The translations under genes were made by a program, and so were the position numbers. Below are positions 21,180 to 31,653 of a stretch of DNA of 64,000 bases, one piece after another. The first letter of the stretch is position 1. Every line of letters starts with the position of its first letter. Location of the stretch: assembly GCA_003013855.2 (NCBI GenBank), contig PVNU02001883.1, positions 1 to 64,000 on the forward strand, in the 5' to 3' direction. This DNA is from Liriodendron chinense (taxonomy: Eukaryota > Streptophyta > Magnoliopsida > Magnoliales > Magnoliaceae). The notes beneath the pieces are model-generated. The model saw only the letters and a program-made list of their open reading frames with translations. It was not told the origin of the DNA and made no database searches.

Positions 21180-21754
21180 TGTTGGGAAACAGACGCCTCA
21201 AATCGGGACCACACAGGGACCACCGACCAGTCGGCCGACCGGCCGGTCATAGTGAAGACCAGGCAGCAAGGCTGTTGGATCAGATTTTGGCCATCCGACC
21301 AGTCGGCTGACCGGCCGGTAAGGGTGTCTGACCGGTCGGCAGTCTCCTTGTACAACCCGGATTCTTGTGCGGTTTGCGCGCAAGAGGTTTCTAAATCCAT
21401 TTTTCTCTTGCCTATTTAATGGGGAATACGGGATTAGAGGTTTTTAAGGTTGCAAAGGGGATTGAGGGAGCTTCTAGGTGAGAGAAAGAGCTTGAAGAAG
21501 AGGGTTTTCTTCTTGGGTAAGCTTGGGATTTTTCTTGTGGACTTGGGTTCCATCTCTTATAACTTCTGAGATTATAGAGGATTGGTGTCGCTTTGCGCCG
21601 TGGTTTTTTACCCGTGAGGGGTTTTTCCAAGTTAAATTCAGATTGTCTATGTGTGGGTGATTACATGCATTGTGATTGCATTGTGTGGCTTGTTTGATTC
21701 AATTTGCTGTTTGTGTTCGGCTTTGCTTCCGCTGCCAACCCTCCTATCCCAACA
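21180..21754 (+). repeat. Copia 5' LTR (575 bp)
   Basis: It begins TGTTGGGAAACAGACGCC and ends CCTCCTATCCCAACA. GGTCGGC/CGACCGG-type motifs alternate between about 21225 and 21345 and could form hairpins. Relative to the 3' LTR it has an extra CAGTCGGC-type stretch near 21230 and lacks a short TGGGTTTTGGG-type insertion, plus scattered substitutions, so insertion is not recent. Confidence 0.9.
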
Positions 21755-21756
21755 AC

Positions 21757-21768
21757 TGGTATCAGAGC
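21757..21768 (+). other. Primer-binding site, initiator Met tRNA type
   Basis: TGGTATCAGAGC lies 2 bases after the 5' LTR. It is the standard complement of the plant initiator methionine tRNA 3' end used by Copia and gypsy elements. Confidence 0.9.
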
Positions 21769-21810
21769 GATCGTTGGGGTATAGAAGAAATTCAAATCTG
21801 AGACAAGAGT

Positions 21811-22467
21811 ATGTCATCAGGTATGAGGTTCGACATCAAGAAGTATTCGGGGAAAAACAATTTTGAACTTTGGAATGTAAAGATGAAAGGCCTTCTAGTT
21901 CATCAAGGATTGCAAGATGCACTCCTTGGAGAGCGACCAGAAGCTATGAAAGAAGGAGAGTGGAAGAAGATCAATGAAAAGGCTAATGTCTCAATCCAGT
22001 TGTGCCTGACAGATGAGGTCCTGTATAACATCATGAAAGAGAAGACTGCGACTGCAACATGGGCGAAGTTGGAGAATATCTATGCGAAGAAATCTCTTGA
22101 AAATCACATATACTTGAAGCTTCAGTTGTACAATTTGAGGATGACGGAGGGGGCCGATGTTGAGAGCCACATCAACAATTTTAATAGGCTTATTTGCAAG
22201 TTGATGGATGTAGATGAGCCAATGAAGGATGAGAATCAAGCATTTATCCTGTTGAATTCTCTTCCAGAATTATATGAGTCGCTTAAAGACTCTTTGTGCG
22301 TAGGTAGGGAGACTGTTGGCGTAGAAACCATTATCTCAGCTCTTCAGGCGAAGGCGATGAGAAGGAAAAGTGGCGGTGTGAGTCCTTCTACTGATGAGGC
22401 ACTAGTTATGAGGGGGAGGAATTCTGAGCGGGGTGGAGGATCTCCTTCATTGAGATCTAAATCATAA
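21811..22467 (+). pseudogene. Copia gag (capsid) polyprotein, 218 residues, stop before zinc knuckle
   Basis: ATG 21811 opens MSSGMRFDIKKYSGKNNFEL, the usual start of Copia gag. The UBN2-type capsid domain follows, with AWxxLE-like TATWAKLENIYAKKSLENHI, LYNLRMTEGADVESHINNF and LLNSLPELYESLKDSL. A stop at 22465-22467 falls in the linker ahead of the zinc knuckle. In frame beyond it is RCWNYGEEGHVKRDC, a CCHC knuckle whose second Cys is Tyr. The ATG is chosen because it matches the family start and lies 42 bases after the primer site. The capsid is nearly intact; nucleocapsid function is probably lost. Confidence 0.85.
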
Positions 22468-23112
22468 GGCAAGTGGAGGCACAAGGTGAGATGCTGGAAT
22501 TATGGGGAAGAAGGACATGTGAAGAGGGATTGTTCAAATCATGGGAAAAGGCAGGAGAGATCTGTAGATTCTTCTAGGGAATGAACCAATACTGTAGAGG
22601 ACGGTGGTGACAGTTGTGATGTATTGATTGAATCCGGCATAGAGCCTCTTGGTGGAGAGTGGCTCTTAGATTCAGGGGCATCATATCATGTATGTCCTGA
22701 CCGAAGTTCATTCATATCATACAAGGAGTATGATGGTGGATCAGTGTTTGTGGGCGATGGCTACGCTCACAATGTGGTGGGGATTGGTTCGGTGCGCATT
22801 ACGATGTTCGATGGAGTCGAATGAATCCTTGAAAGTGTGAAACATGTCCTTGAAATGAAGAGGAATGTGATATCTCTTGGTGCACTCGAGGCGAAAGGGT
22901 GCAGTTTCATCGGCTGTGATCGATATTGTAAAGTGGTGAAGGGAGCACGTGTGATGATCAAGGCAAGGAGGTGCGATAATCTTTATAAGGTGATCGGGAG
23001 CACAATTCATGGTGGAGCTGTGGGATTGGCAGTGGGATCTACGGTTGTTCGAATGTGGCAAGAGAAAAATGGCCACATGGGAAGAGCAACAAGGCATGTG
23101 AAGATGCAATGA
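22468..23112 (+). pseudogene. Copia zinc knuckle, protease and GAG-pre-integrase remnants
   Basis: In the gag frame, after the first stop, come the altered knuckle, a further stop near 22582, and then EWLLDSGASYHVCPDRSSF (about 22655-22710), the retropepsin active-site block with D-S-G-A. Another TGA (22822-22824) interrupts it. NVISLGALEAKGCSF and GARVMIKARRCDNLYKVIGS then match the GAG-pre-integrase domain before the frame ends at 23112. There is no integrase HHCC or DDE. The deletion removes everything from integrase to the end of pol. Confidence 0.8.
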
Positions 23113-23219
23113 TGAGGTCGATGGGGCATGAGAAGCGACGGGACTATAATGATGACGAAGTAGAGGTGGAGATTGTACGTGGTAGGGTGGTGCATGGCGA
23201 TTTGAGTCGTGGTGGAGTT

Positions 23220-23795
23220 TGTTGGGAAACGGACGCCTCAAATCGGGACCACACAAGGACCACCGACCGGCCGGTCACAGTGAAGACCAGGCAGCAAGGC
23301 TGCTGGACCAGATTTTGGCCATCCGAACGGTCGGCCTACCGGCCAGTAGGGGTGTCCAACCGGTCGGCAGTCTCCTCGTACAACATGGATTGTTGCGCGG
23401 TTTGCGCGCAAGAGGTTTCTAAATCCGTTTTTCTCTTGCTTATTTAAGGGAGAATACGGGATTAGAGGTTTCTAAGGTTGCAAAGGGGATTGTGGGAGCT
23501 TCTAGGTGAGAGAAAGAGCTTGAAGAAGAGGATTTTCTTCTTGGGTAAGCTTGGAATTTCTCTTGTGGGCTTGGGTTTTGGGTCTTGGGTTCCATCTCTT
23601 GTAACTTCTGAGATTATAGTGGATTGGTGTCGCTTTGTGCCGTGGTTTTTTACCCATGAGGGGTTTTTCCACGTTAAATTCGGATTGTCTATGTGTGGGT
23701 GATTGCATGCATTGTGATTGCATTATGTGGCTTGTTTGATTCAATTTGCTGTTGTGTTCGGCTTTGCTTCCGCTGCCGACCCTCTTATCCCAACA
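23220..23795 (+). repeat. Copia 3' LTR (576 bp)
   Basis: It begins TGTTGGGAAACGGACGCC and ends CCTCTTATCCCAACA. GGTGGAG immediately before it could be a short polypurine tract. It differs from the 5' LTR by substitutions and two small indels. Confidence 0.9.
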
Positions 23796-24060
23796 ATTAC
23801 AGTAGTCAATGCTAGGGCCGTTTAGTTGAAGGCTTGATTCTCCTTTATTTTTGGTGCAGCTGGATAGTTTCAGTCGGGCTTTGTTGGATTTTTTGTTTTC
23901 CTTGCTAAGGATTAGATTTTCTTGTTTTTACTTGCTCGGTACTTTATAGTAGAGCTATATGATAGGTAAGGTCTAATTTTTTGTGTTACCCACCCAAAGG
24001 TTTGTACTACAGGCGGTGTCGTTCCCTCCTTTATGTAAAAAAGAAAAAAGAAAAAAAAAC
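23796..24060 (+). mobile_element. Possible LINE 3' end with A-rich tail
   Basis: After the Copia element the text TTTGTACTACAGGCGGTG, TCGTTCCCTCCTTTATG and AAAAAAGAAAAAAGAAAA resembles the 3' ends of plant LINEs. Together with 20546-21179 it may form one older element split by the Copia insertion. Confidence 0.35.
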
Positions 24061-24229
24061 TATTTTTTAAATTAAATTAAAATATTTTCCCCCCTTTTAA
24101 AATTTAAATTTTACATTATTTTTTCTTAAAAATCCATCTCTCCTAAAACTCCTTAAATTCTCTATGGTGTAGCTGATTTTTTTTTTCATATATAGAAAAG
24201 CATGGGAGCAAAGGATAATTTCTCTCTAT
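24061..24229. other. AT-rich DNA
   Basis: Low-complexity A/T-rich sequence with T-runs; nothing else seen. Confidence 0.4.
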
Positions 24230-24415
24230 GTGAAAAGCTGGGCTTGGGCTGGGGTTGGGTTCAGGCCATACCTTGCATTTCTATCTTGGGCCGGGCTCGT
24301 GCTAAACTATTGTGGGTGTCACAGCCCAGGTCGGGTTTGGGCAAATGTTGAAAGAGGTGGGCTGGGCTTGGACAGAGCTTGGACCGGCCCTAACCCGGCC
24401 CATTGACACCCCTAT
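24230..24415. mobile_element. GGCCCATTGACACCCCT-type hAT-like element, left end lost
   Basis: The right end GGCCCATTGACACCCCTA and an interior rich in GGGCTGGG/CCGGGC match the element at 49663-49851, which has both ends. The left terminal repeat was not found. Confidence 0.5.
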
Positions 24416-25093
24416 TTGCATCCAAGAACTGATCACCTACCTGCAATGCATGGTTCCTAACTCATTATACCGTACAATCTTTCTCCACTAAGATAATGCC
24501 TCTTTTCAAACAATCAGTATCATGGAAACAATATCCCCCACCATAAAGATCACGTTCCTTGAAAATCAATCTGATCCCCTCACTAGGGTGGCCGAACCCG
24601 TATGTTGATTCAGACCCTCGATCGTCCATTGATTGTACTGTTGTGTCATAGATGAATAGAGGACTGGCCTGAATTTTATATCATGGTGATGTTCATCATG
24701 GGTCCCGCCATTTTCATGGTACTGATTTCCTAAAGTGTCAGCTTGGCAGGGAAGGATGGTGCGGTAGCACAAGGCATGATACCCTGCACTAGGAGTTCTC
24801 TTTTCATCCTTCCACAAAAGAAACCCTAGGGCCACGATTTTCTCTATTCATCCTTCCACAGAAGAAACCCTAGGGCCACGATTTTGTAGTGAAGGTAACG
24901 TCTTACCCGTTGTAGTAATTAAAACACTAACTATTCGTTTCTCTGACTTTCTGTTCATCTACTTGCTCTAATAATATATAATATAAAAAAACCCCTTATT
25001 CTATGAGTGATATGTGTTGACTTGGTGAACAGCCACACTACCGTAATAATCAATCCCCTCAGCTGTCACCCCCTCCATTTAAGCTGCTAAAGC
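24416..25093. other. Intergenic DNA with a 44-bp tandem duplication
   Basis: TCATCCTTCCACARAAGAAA...CCACGATTTT occurs at 24804-24841 and again at 24848-24885, differing by one base. The surrounding DNA has no recognised gene; the 89-residue minus frame at 24566-24835 overlaps the first unit and shows no motif. Confidence 0.5.
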
Positions 25094-25392
25094 TGTTGGA
25101 GGTTTCAAACCAAAGCATTCATGATCAAAACTGTTACAGCTAGGAAGCTTTAAAGCTAAGCGTTGGTTTTCAAAAGGTCACATTGAGGAATACATAACAT
25201 CTAACATTTAAGAGAAAGTTACAGAGAGTTAAAATTACTTTTAACTCTTGAAGGCTTACATTGATGTACAAGGTCTATAAAATGAGAGTTGTGTAGCCAT
25301 TCTGAATAACTCACTCAGAAATCCAGTAATAAGAAATTTTGCTTTCTTCCTTCTTATTTTGAATTTTCTCCCAAGGCTTTGTAAAGCTAACA
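25094..25392 (+). repeat. Copia-type 5' LTR (about 300 bp)
   Basis: It begins TGTTGGAGGTTTC and ends GTAAAGCTAACA. A TATA-like CTATAAAATGAGAG lies near 25274. A primer-site sequence TGGTATCAAAGC follows at 25396-25407, one base different from the canonical initiator-Met site. No second LTR was found downstream, so the element is truncated. Confidence 0.75.
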
Positions 25393-25505
25393 AACTGGTA
25401 TCAAAGCTTGACGATCTTGCAGGGCTTGGTGGAGTTCACAGCCGCTACTACATTAAAAAAGGGTGTTGTTACTATTACTCCAAATCTGTGGAGTGTGAAG
25501 AAGAG

Positions 25506-25622
25506 ATGGCGATATCGTTCCAGCCGCAGATTCCAAGGTTGTTAAAGGAAAACTATGAAAACTGGTGTATTCAGATGAAGGCTTTATTCGGATCGCAGGA
25601 TCTATTATACACGTGGAAATGA
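25506..25622 (+). pseudogene. Copia gag N-terminus, truncated
   Basis: ATG 25506 opens MAISFQPQIPRLLKENYENW, then CIQMKALFGSQDLLYTWK and a stop. It matches the N-terminus of Copia gag proteins of the MAISFQPPIPRLxKxNYDNWSIQMKALLGSQD type (DUF4219-UBN2 start). Everything after the first 38 residues is replaced by unrelated DNA. Confidence 0.8.
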
Positions 25623-26507
25623 ACTCATATGCCTGATCGTGTGTGGAAATTTTCAAGTTATTACACAACTGCCCCAAATGGGGCCATCATGAAATTTGTA
25701 CATCATTAATTTCCTTCATCATGTGTTAGCGATATCACGGCAATGGGATGTTGTTGGAAAGTATGGTCAACTTATAATGGATACAAATGAATGCACAATT
25801 GATTTCTCTTGTAGAAATGACTATATAACTCAAAACAAGTGGATTTTCAGCCTGTTGGAATGTATGGCCGTTGATGGCCTCATTCAGTAATGGATAAAAC
25901 TCATCCCACCTCAACTCTTGATGGATACAAATGAATGCACAATTGATTTCTCCTCTAGGATTTCACAAGCCAAAGTTGAGTATTTTCTCTCTTTATTGTA
26001 TTTATCTACTTCTGCCGTAGATGTAAGAGATGTCTCTTTAAAAAAAAAATGTCGGCCTGTTTGGTAGTCAGTAGTTCCTTGTGGTCTCCTTTTAGTGCCT
26101 GCTTGATCATGGGCACCCGACTGTTTCTTTTCATCTAAGACTAGTGCTCAGTTTCCTTCTATTCTCATATTTCTAAATGTTCATTGCAAAATTCCATACA
26201 TGGCACATTAACACACATTATTATCTCCTATTTTTGTTCTCTCTCTCTCTTTTTTTTTTTTCCAGTGTTTTTCAGTGTTGATATGGCTATTCATAAACTC
26301 TCCGAATCCTCACAAAATTCAAAATTCCGTAAACTAGAGATGGCAGGCGAAAAATGGTGCCCCCTTCATTTCCTATCACCTAAAGCCCTTGCTTAGAATC
26401 TTCAGCTGTGACTCTAAATCACATACATTGTTTCATCTGAGTCAACATCACCCCATCTACACAAGAGGGCAAAAAGAAGCCAAGAAGCAGGGAAATGCGC
26501 TTGCACA
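25623..26507. other. Intergenic DNA with a 32-bp direct repeat
   Basis: An identical 32-bp block starting ATGGATACAAATGAATGC lies at 25777-25808 and 25921-25952. It may be a remnant of the Copia interior or a local duplication. Nothing else is recognised; the 70-residue frame at 26184-26396 has a leucine/phenylalanine-rich stretch from a CT/T tract and is not supported as a gene. Confidence 0.45.
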
Positions 26508-27539
26508 TAGGCCTGTACATTGAGCCAAGTCGAGTCGAGGTGGGCCAAGCTTGGCTTGACTCGTCTGTGCTCTCCTCGAGTTCGAGCTCACCCTCGAGCT
26601 TACCATTAGAACTTGCCTTGTTTACTAAAACTTTCGAGGCGAGCTTACCTCAAGTCGAGTCGAGCTTGCTCCCACCTCAATTTATTATATTTTTTACTAC
26701 AAAATACAAATTAAAAGTTAACAACATTAAGTCCGAGAAGTCACACATATATTAGGGGAGAATAGTAATTCTACAGGTGGGACCCCACCATTAAAATGAC
26801 TTAGCTCTGATCGGTTTTTTCTTTAGCCAAGTCACACATACATTGAATGTAGACCACTAGTAATATTTTATGAACCATAATTAACACAGTACATGCATAG
26901 CTCACCACGTGAATGGACTGCCCTAATTATTGTGTGGACCATCTTCATGATGAGGCCTAGCTGATTCATGAATCAGATGCACTACCTTCCTCGTAAAATT
27001 GCAATCAATAGCTGCATATGGTGTTTGGTCTAACCACAGCCCCTGTTTTGTAGATATGTATCGTGTGTGGTTTCACAATAGCACCTGTGTTTGTGTAGCG
27101 TGTAAAACACATAACCACGGTGTGCTCACCATGTTTTGTACTTGAAATTACTCAATCCATCCGATATGCTCAACAAGGAATGTTCTTACCTCAACAAAAT
27201 AGTAGGATTAAGAAAGCCCCCAACGTGTGAGGGTTTTATATGTCCTAAGCTTGGACCCTAATGTGTGTGTGGGGGAAGGGGGAGAGAGAACCAAGAAATA
27301 AAAAGATTAGGGTTTTTTTTTATAACAAATATATGAAACGAGTCGAGCTCGAGCTCGAGCCGAGTCGAGTTTCGAGCCGAGTGACCCAATGGTTGAACTT
27401 GACTCGATTTTTGACTCAAGCTCCAAATGAAGCTTGGCTTGACTTGTTCTACTGAGTCGAGTCGAGGCGAGGCGAGGCGAGCTTTTTCGAGTCGAGTCGA
27501 TCGAGTTTCTCTAGCTGACTCGGCTTATGACCAGCCCTA
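26508..27539. mobile_element. hAT-like non-autonomous element with CGAGTCGAG-rich ends
   Basis: The left end TAGGCCTGTACATTGAGCC and the right end TGACCAGCCCTA form short imperfect inverted repeats. Flanks CTTGCACA (26500-26507) and CTTGCACG (27540-27547) are an 8-bp target duplication with one change. Both subterminal regions are dense in GAGTCGAG/CTCGAG (26527-26665, 27338-27510). The middle is AT-rich without transposase. TAGGG-type ends and an 8-bp duplication fit the hAT superfamily. Confidence 0.75.
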
Positions 27540-27671
27540 CTTGCACGGCAGTGTTCCACAACAGTAGTGCAGTACACAATCTATACAATGTGCGTCCAAT
27601 TTCTAGAGAAACAACTGCTTCCCTTCTACTCCCCCTCTCGCTCCTTTTCTTAACCTCTTCAAGGATTCCAT

Positions 27672-27910
27672 CACTGTTGAAACCTTTATCTACCTCTATG
27701 TGACCTTATGAACAGTTTGATGGAAAAAAAACATCATGGTGGAACGTAAGAAGGTTTCAATGGTGGGTATCATTGTCCCCGTTGCTTGCGGTGGTGTGGC
27801 CCATTCGATTTTTGGATGTGCCCCTTTTTTTAGTCTATGTCCTGAATTGATCTTGAATAATGGATAGACGGTGTGGATATAGCACATACATCATGGTGGG
27901 ACCCAATAAC
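27672..27910. mobile_element. Family A hairpin, right half
   Basis: CATCACTGTTGAAACC, GTGACCTTATGAACAG, ATCATGGTGGAACG, GGTGGTGTGGCCCATTCG and the right end CATCATGGTGGGACCC are present; the left arm is missing. Confidence 0.65.
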
Positions 27911-27964
27911 CTGGTGACATCAACACACCACCAATGTCGGTGGTGTGTGGCACACCAGCAATCC

Positions 27965-28345
27965 GGTTCCCAGCCACGGCTTCGGTGGATGGATCCCTGA
28001 CTATGGGGGCGACCATGATGTGTCTTACATCTACTCTTTCAATCCATCTTTACAGCACATTTTAGGACATTATTAAAAAAATGAACCAAATCAAATCTTA
28101 GGTGGACCACACCACAGGAAATAGTGGTGATTGAATACCCACCATTATAAACTTTCGGGCTACCCGACACAAATGTCATCTTGATCCAAAACGTTTGTGG
28201 TGTGGTCCACCTCAGATTTGAATTTGCTTCATTTTTAAAATCATGTCCTAAAATGAACGGTTAAGATGGATTGATGGAGTGAATGTAAGAAAACATACAT
28301 CATAGTGGGCCCTACGGTTACGGATCCACCACTTCTTATAAACGA
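27965..28345. mobile_element. Family A hairpin with CGGTGGATGGATCCC-type ends
   Basis: Left CTTCGGTGGATGGATCCCTG faces right TACGGATCCACCAC. The arms carry AGGTGGACCACACCACAGG and GTGGTGTGGTCCACCTCAG. The loop is short, so it is close to a full palindrome. Confidence 0.75.
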
Positions 28346-28395
28346 AGTCCATCCATATTTTCCAGCTCATTTTAGGTAAACGTGCCCCCAGGTTG

Positions 28396-28925
28396 AGTTA
28401 GATCCCGGCCTCACCCAAGATGTTGCGGCCCGTACCATGGTTTACCATGGGGCTCACATTGATGTATTATGTACCAACACGGTCCATCCATTCCTCGAGA
28501 TCATTTTTAGGGCATTATCGCAAAAATAAGGCAGATCCAATTATCAAGAGGATCATACCATGAGAAATAGTGGTGATTGACTATCCTACCTTTAAAAACT
28601 TCTTAGGGCGGACCTTAATGTTTCGGTAGCTTTTATTTACCATCCAATCTGTTGATAAGTTCACATGAGCCTTCATGAAGGGAAAAAACAAAAATCAGCT
28701 TGATCCAAAACTTTTGTGGCCCATTAATGATCAATTAACACTGTTTCCTATGGTATGGTCCACCTGATAATTGAATCTGTTTATTTTTTGAATAATGTCC
28801 TAAAATGATATGGAAAAACAGGTGGTGGACGGCGTGGATACATAATAAATATATCAAGGTGGGCCCCATGTTAAGGGCCGCGCTGACTTGGGTGAGGCCG
28901 GGCTCTCACCTAATCCGCTCTCCAA
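28396..28925. mobile_element. Family A hairpin with GAGCGGATTAGGTGAG right end
   Basis: The left end GATCCCGGCCTCACCCAAG matches the reverse complement of the right end CTTGGGTGAGGCCGGGCTC. The right end continues TCACCTAATCCGCTCTCC, while the left has the eroded GTTGAGTTAGATC. The centre contains CCATCCAATCTGTTGATAAG. Confidence 0.75.
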
Positions 28926-28997
28926 ATCTCATATGGGAGTGATGAGCATTCAATCACCACATGTTGTCCACATGAGGTTTTGGATGTCCTAAAATGT

Positions 28998-29500
28998 AGC
29001 GCAGTGGATCCTGGATCCACCGAGGTGGGTCGATCCCTGAACGTGGGGTCCACCATGATGTACGTTCCTTATATCCAGCCCATGCATGTGTTTTGAAAAC
29101 TTATTTGACAGCATTATACCAAAAATGAGGCGGATCCAAATCTCAGATGGACCATAATAAAGGGAAAAAGTGGTAATCCAACATTAAAAACTTCTGGTCG
29201 GACCCAAAAGCTTTGGATCAACCTGATATTTGTGTGATCTCTTCATCCAGGTCTTTGTGACTTTATCAACAGGTTGGATGGGAAATAAACATTTCGGTGG
29301 CCCCATGAAGCTTTTAATGGTGAGGATTCAATCAAGACTGCTTCCTGCAGTATGCTCTCCTAAGTTTTGGATCTAATTCATTTTTGGGTTCATGCCCTAA
29401 AATGAGCTGTCAAAATGGATGGATGGTGTGGATGTAAAGAACATACATCACAGTGAGCCTCACAATTAGGGATCCACCCAAACCACTCCCCCTTCAAGCA
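28998..29500. mobile_element. Family A hairpin MITE
   Basis: Left: GATCCACCGAGGTGGGTCG, GTGGGGTCCACCATGATG. Centre: CTTTATCAACAGGTTGGATG. Right: CATACATCACAGTGAGCC, AATTAGGGATCCACCC. Both arms are readable. Confidence 0.75.
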
Positions 29501-30038
29501 CCCGAAAAAAAATTAATGACTGATGGACTTGATAAAGTACATGCATAATGTGAGGGAGCACAGATCACCGTGCTATGAAATCCGCGTCTGCTGTAGGCCA
29601 TCCGCGTCAGTTTGCAGGCAATCCACGACCCTTTCCTGGAACGGATTAGGTACGCGCTCCAATTATTCGCATGTGAATCCAATGCATATCCACTTCGCAT
29701 TATTGGCGTTGCTCTGGCCACTGTTGGTCGTGATAAGGATAAAATGGTTTAAAGTGTAGACTTTATCCTGCTTACTCACACTGCAAACTAAACATTTGGA
29801 AGAAATAGGTTAATCTAGACCATTGAAATTATTACTCATATTTACTTAGTTTGTTATTTTGAAGATGAGTTTGATTGAGGACTTTAGTGTAGACAATATT
29901 TTATAAGGCATTATTTTATGTAGTGCGGTCTATCTACTCTAAGTTAAGGGTGATTTTTGAGGATATGAGGAGAACAAGAGAAGTCCCACTTCATGGACGG
30001 ATTTTATCCCACAAGGACAGAGGAGGCATGTGCCGGAG
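29501..30038. other. Intergenic DNA with R3-like segment
   Basis: From about 29720 to 29890 the text (AAAGTGTAGACTTTATCC, GGAAGAAAT, ACCATTGAAATTATTACTC, TTTGTTATTTTGAAGATGAG) resembles 38170-38295. No gene was recognised. Confidence 0.4.
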
Positions 30039-30781
30039 TGATGTAGGGGAAGAACCCCATGATCGAGGGCGTGGATCACGCACCTTCCTGCAGGAGATGG
30101 ACAGGAAGAAAAATAAGAGAAAACTAAGGAATTTCATATTTTGGAGTTTCAACTCAAACAGTAAATTGTTATTCCCGTTTTTGAACTTCGGCCCAACTTG
30201 TGGGGTCCATATTGATCATTTATGATGATCCATTCCATCCATTTTGTAGAGCTGCTCGACGCCGAGAAAACGCAACAAGTTTCACGTCAATCCGAGTTAC
30301 GGATTGATCGTGGCGTCCAAAATGGTACGAACTGTCCAGAAAGTTCTGAATTCTGCCCACTGAAACTGGAGATGGTCCAGGTGGCCCAATACTACTGATA
30401 TGGGGAATCTAAGCCGACCATCTTGAAGAGTACGCCGATATCAGTAAAACCACAAAGTTTCATGGTAATTAGATATGTGGATTGCTCGTATCAGCGGAAG
30501 GAAGACGGTGCTGGCGTTATACAATTGCGCAGATTTTTCTATTTCTTTTCTAATTGTATTAGGATTCTTTTCTTCCTTTGCAAGTTAGTATTAAGTACGA
30601 ATTTAGGATTTAATTTATTATTTAAAGCAAGTTAATTATGTTTATTTGATTATTCATTCAATTATCAATAAATCAATTATTTGGAATTTATTTCCTCTTT
30701 TTATCTTTTATTTCTTCTCGTGGATTCGAGAATTATCGGTTAGGGAGACGGTGATCGACCTACCACGTCCTCCCTACGTCA
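30039..30781 (+). repeat. Gypsy LTR 1 (743 bp)
   Basis: A complete LTR with TG...CA ends. The 100-residue frame inside it is also present in LTR 2 with substitutions and is not a gene. Confidence 0.85.
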
Positions 30782-30785
30782 TTGG

Positions 30786-31525
30786 TGTAGGGGAAGAACC
30801 CCATGATCGAGGGCGTGGATCACGCACCTTCCTGCGGGAGATGGACAGGAAGAAAAACAAGAGAAAACTAAGGAATTTCATATTTTGGAGTTTCAACTCA
30901 AACAGGAAATTGTTATTCCCGTTTTTGAACTTCGGCCCAACTTGTGGGGTCCATATTGATCATTTATGATGATCCATTCCGTCCATTTTGTAGAGCTGCT
31001 CGGCGCCAAGAAAACGCAATAAGTTTCACGTCAATCCGAGTTACGGATTGATCGTGGCGTCCAAAATGGTACGAATTGTCCAGAAAGTTTCGAATTCCGC
31101 CCACTGAAACTGGAGATGGTCCAGGTGGCCCAATACTACTGATATGGGGAATCTAAGCCGACCATCTTGAAGAGTACGTCGATATCAGTAAAACCACAAA
31201 GTTTCGTGGTAATTAGATATGTGGATTGCTCGTATCAGCGGAAGGAAGACGGTGCTGGCGTTATACAATTGCGTAGATTTTTCTATTTCTTTTCTAATTG
31301 TATTAGGATTCTTTTCTTCCTTTGCAAGTTAGTATTAAGTACGAATTTAGGATTTAATTTATTATTTAAAGCAAGTTAATTATGTTTATTTGATTATTCA
31401 TTCAATTATCAATAAATCAATTATTTGGAATTTATTTCCTCTTTTTATCTTTTATTTCTTCTCGTGGATTCAAGAATTATCGGTTAGGGAGACGGTGATC
31501 GACCTACCACGTCCTCCCTGCGTCA
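30786..31525 (+). repeat. Gypsy LTR 2 (740 bp), lacking first few bases
   Basis: A near-identical tandem copy of LTR 1. The join reads CGTCATTGG then TGTAGGGG, where the primer site TTGGTATCAGAGC would be expected, suggesting a recombination inside the primer site. Confidence 0.85.
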
Positions 31526-31530
31526 TTGGT

Positions 31531-31653
31531 CCGTTTGAGTTGAAACTCTAAAATATGAAATTCCTTAGTTTTCTCTTGTTTTTCTTCCAGTCCATCTCCC
31601 GCAGGAAGGTGCGTGATCCACGCCCTCGATCATGGGGTTCTTCCCCTACATCA
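31531..31653 (-). repeat. Inverted LTR 5'-end fragment (about 123 bp)
   Basis: The reverse complement of the first LTR segment (from GTTTGAGTTGAAACTC out to CCCCTACATCA). It also follows a TTGGT, as at the LTR1/LTR2 join. Confidence 0.85.

Larger units (their letters stand above)
21180..23795 (+). mobile_element. Non-autonomous Copia LTR element (gag, protease, pre-integrase only)
   Basis: Two LTRs (21180-21754, 23220-23795), each with TGTTGGGA...TCCCAACA ends, enclose about 1.46 kb. A primer site TGGTATCAGAGC (21757-21768) follows the 5' LTR. The interior encodes a Copia gag, a degraded zinc knuckle, a retropepsin motif and a gag-pre-integrase piece, and then passes into non-coding DNA up to the 3' LTR. 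Integrase, reverse transcriptase and RNase H are missing. This plan resembles terminal-repeat elements that keep only GAG (TR-GAG type). The flanks TAATT and ATTAC do not match as a duplication, so the ends may have recombined or mutated. Confidence 0.9.
30039..31653 (+). mobile_element. Gypsy LTR cluster: two tandem LTRs plus an inverted third fragment
   Basis: LTR 1 (30039-30781) starts TGATGTAGGGGAAGAACC and ends CCTCCCTACGTCA. After TTGG, LTR 2 (30786-31525) follows in the same orientation, starting at TGTAGGGGAAG and ending CCTCCCTGCGTCA. It is nearly identical to LTR 1. After TTGGT the first about 120 bp of the LTR recur inverted (31531-31653). No internal domain separates them. The U5 ends match the LTR family at 575-1260 and 46834-47532, whereas the U3 ends differ, so this is a sister subfamily. 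No outer target duplication was found. Confidence 0.85.

Noticed and set aside
22741..23256. 171-residue minus-strand His-rich frame
   Set aside because: Antisense shadow of the Copia protease and pre-integrase region.
21175..23800. A 5-bp target duplication for the Copia element
   Set aside because: The flanks TAATT and ATTAC do not match in the required orientation, so no duplication is claimed.
30646..30969. 107-residue frame shared by two loci (also near 29923)
   Set aside because: The conservation is due to the duplicated gypsy LTR, not to protein selection.
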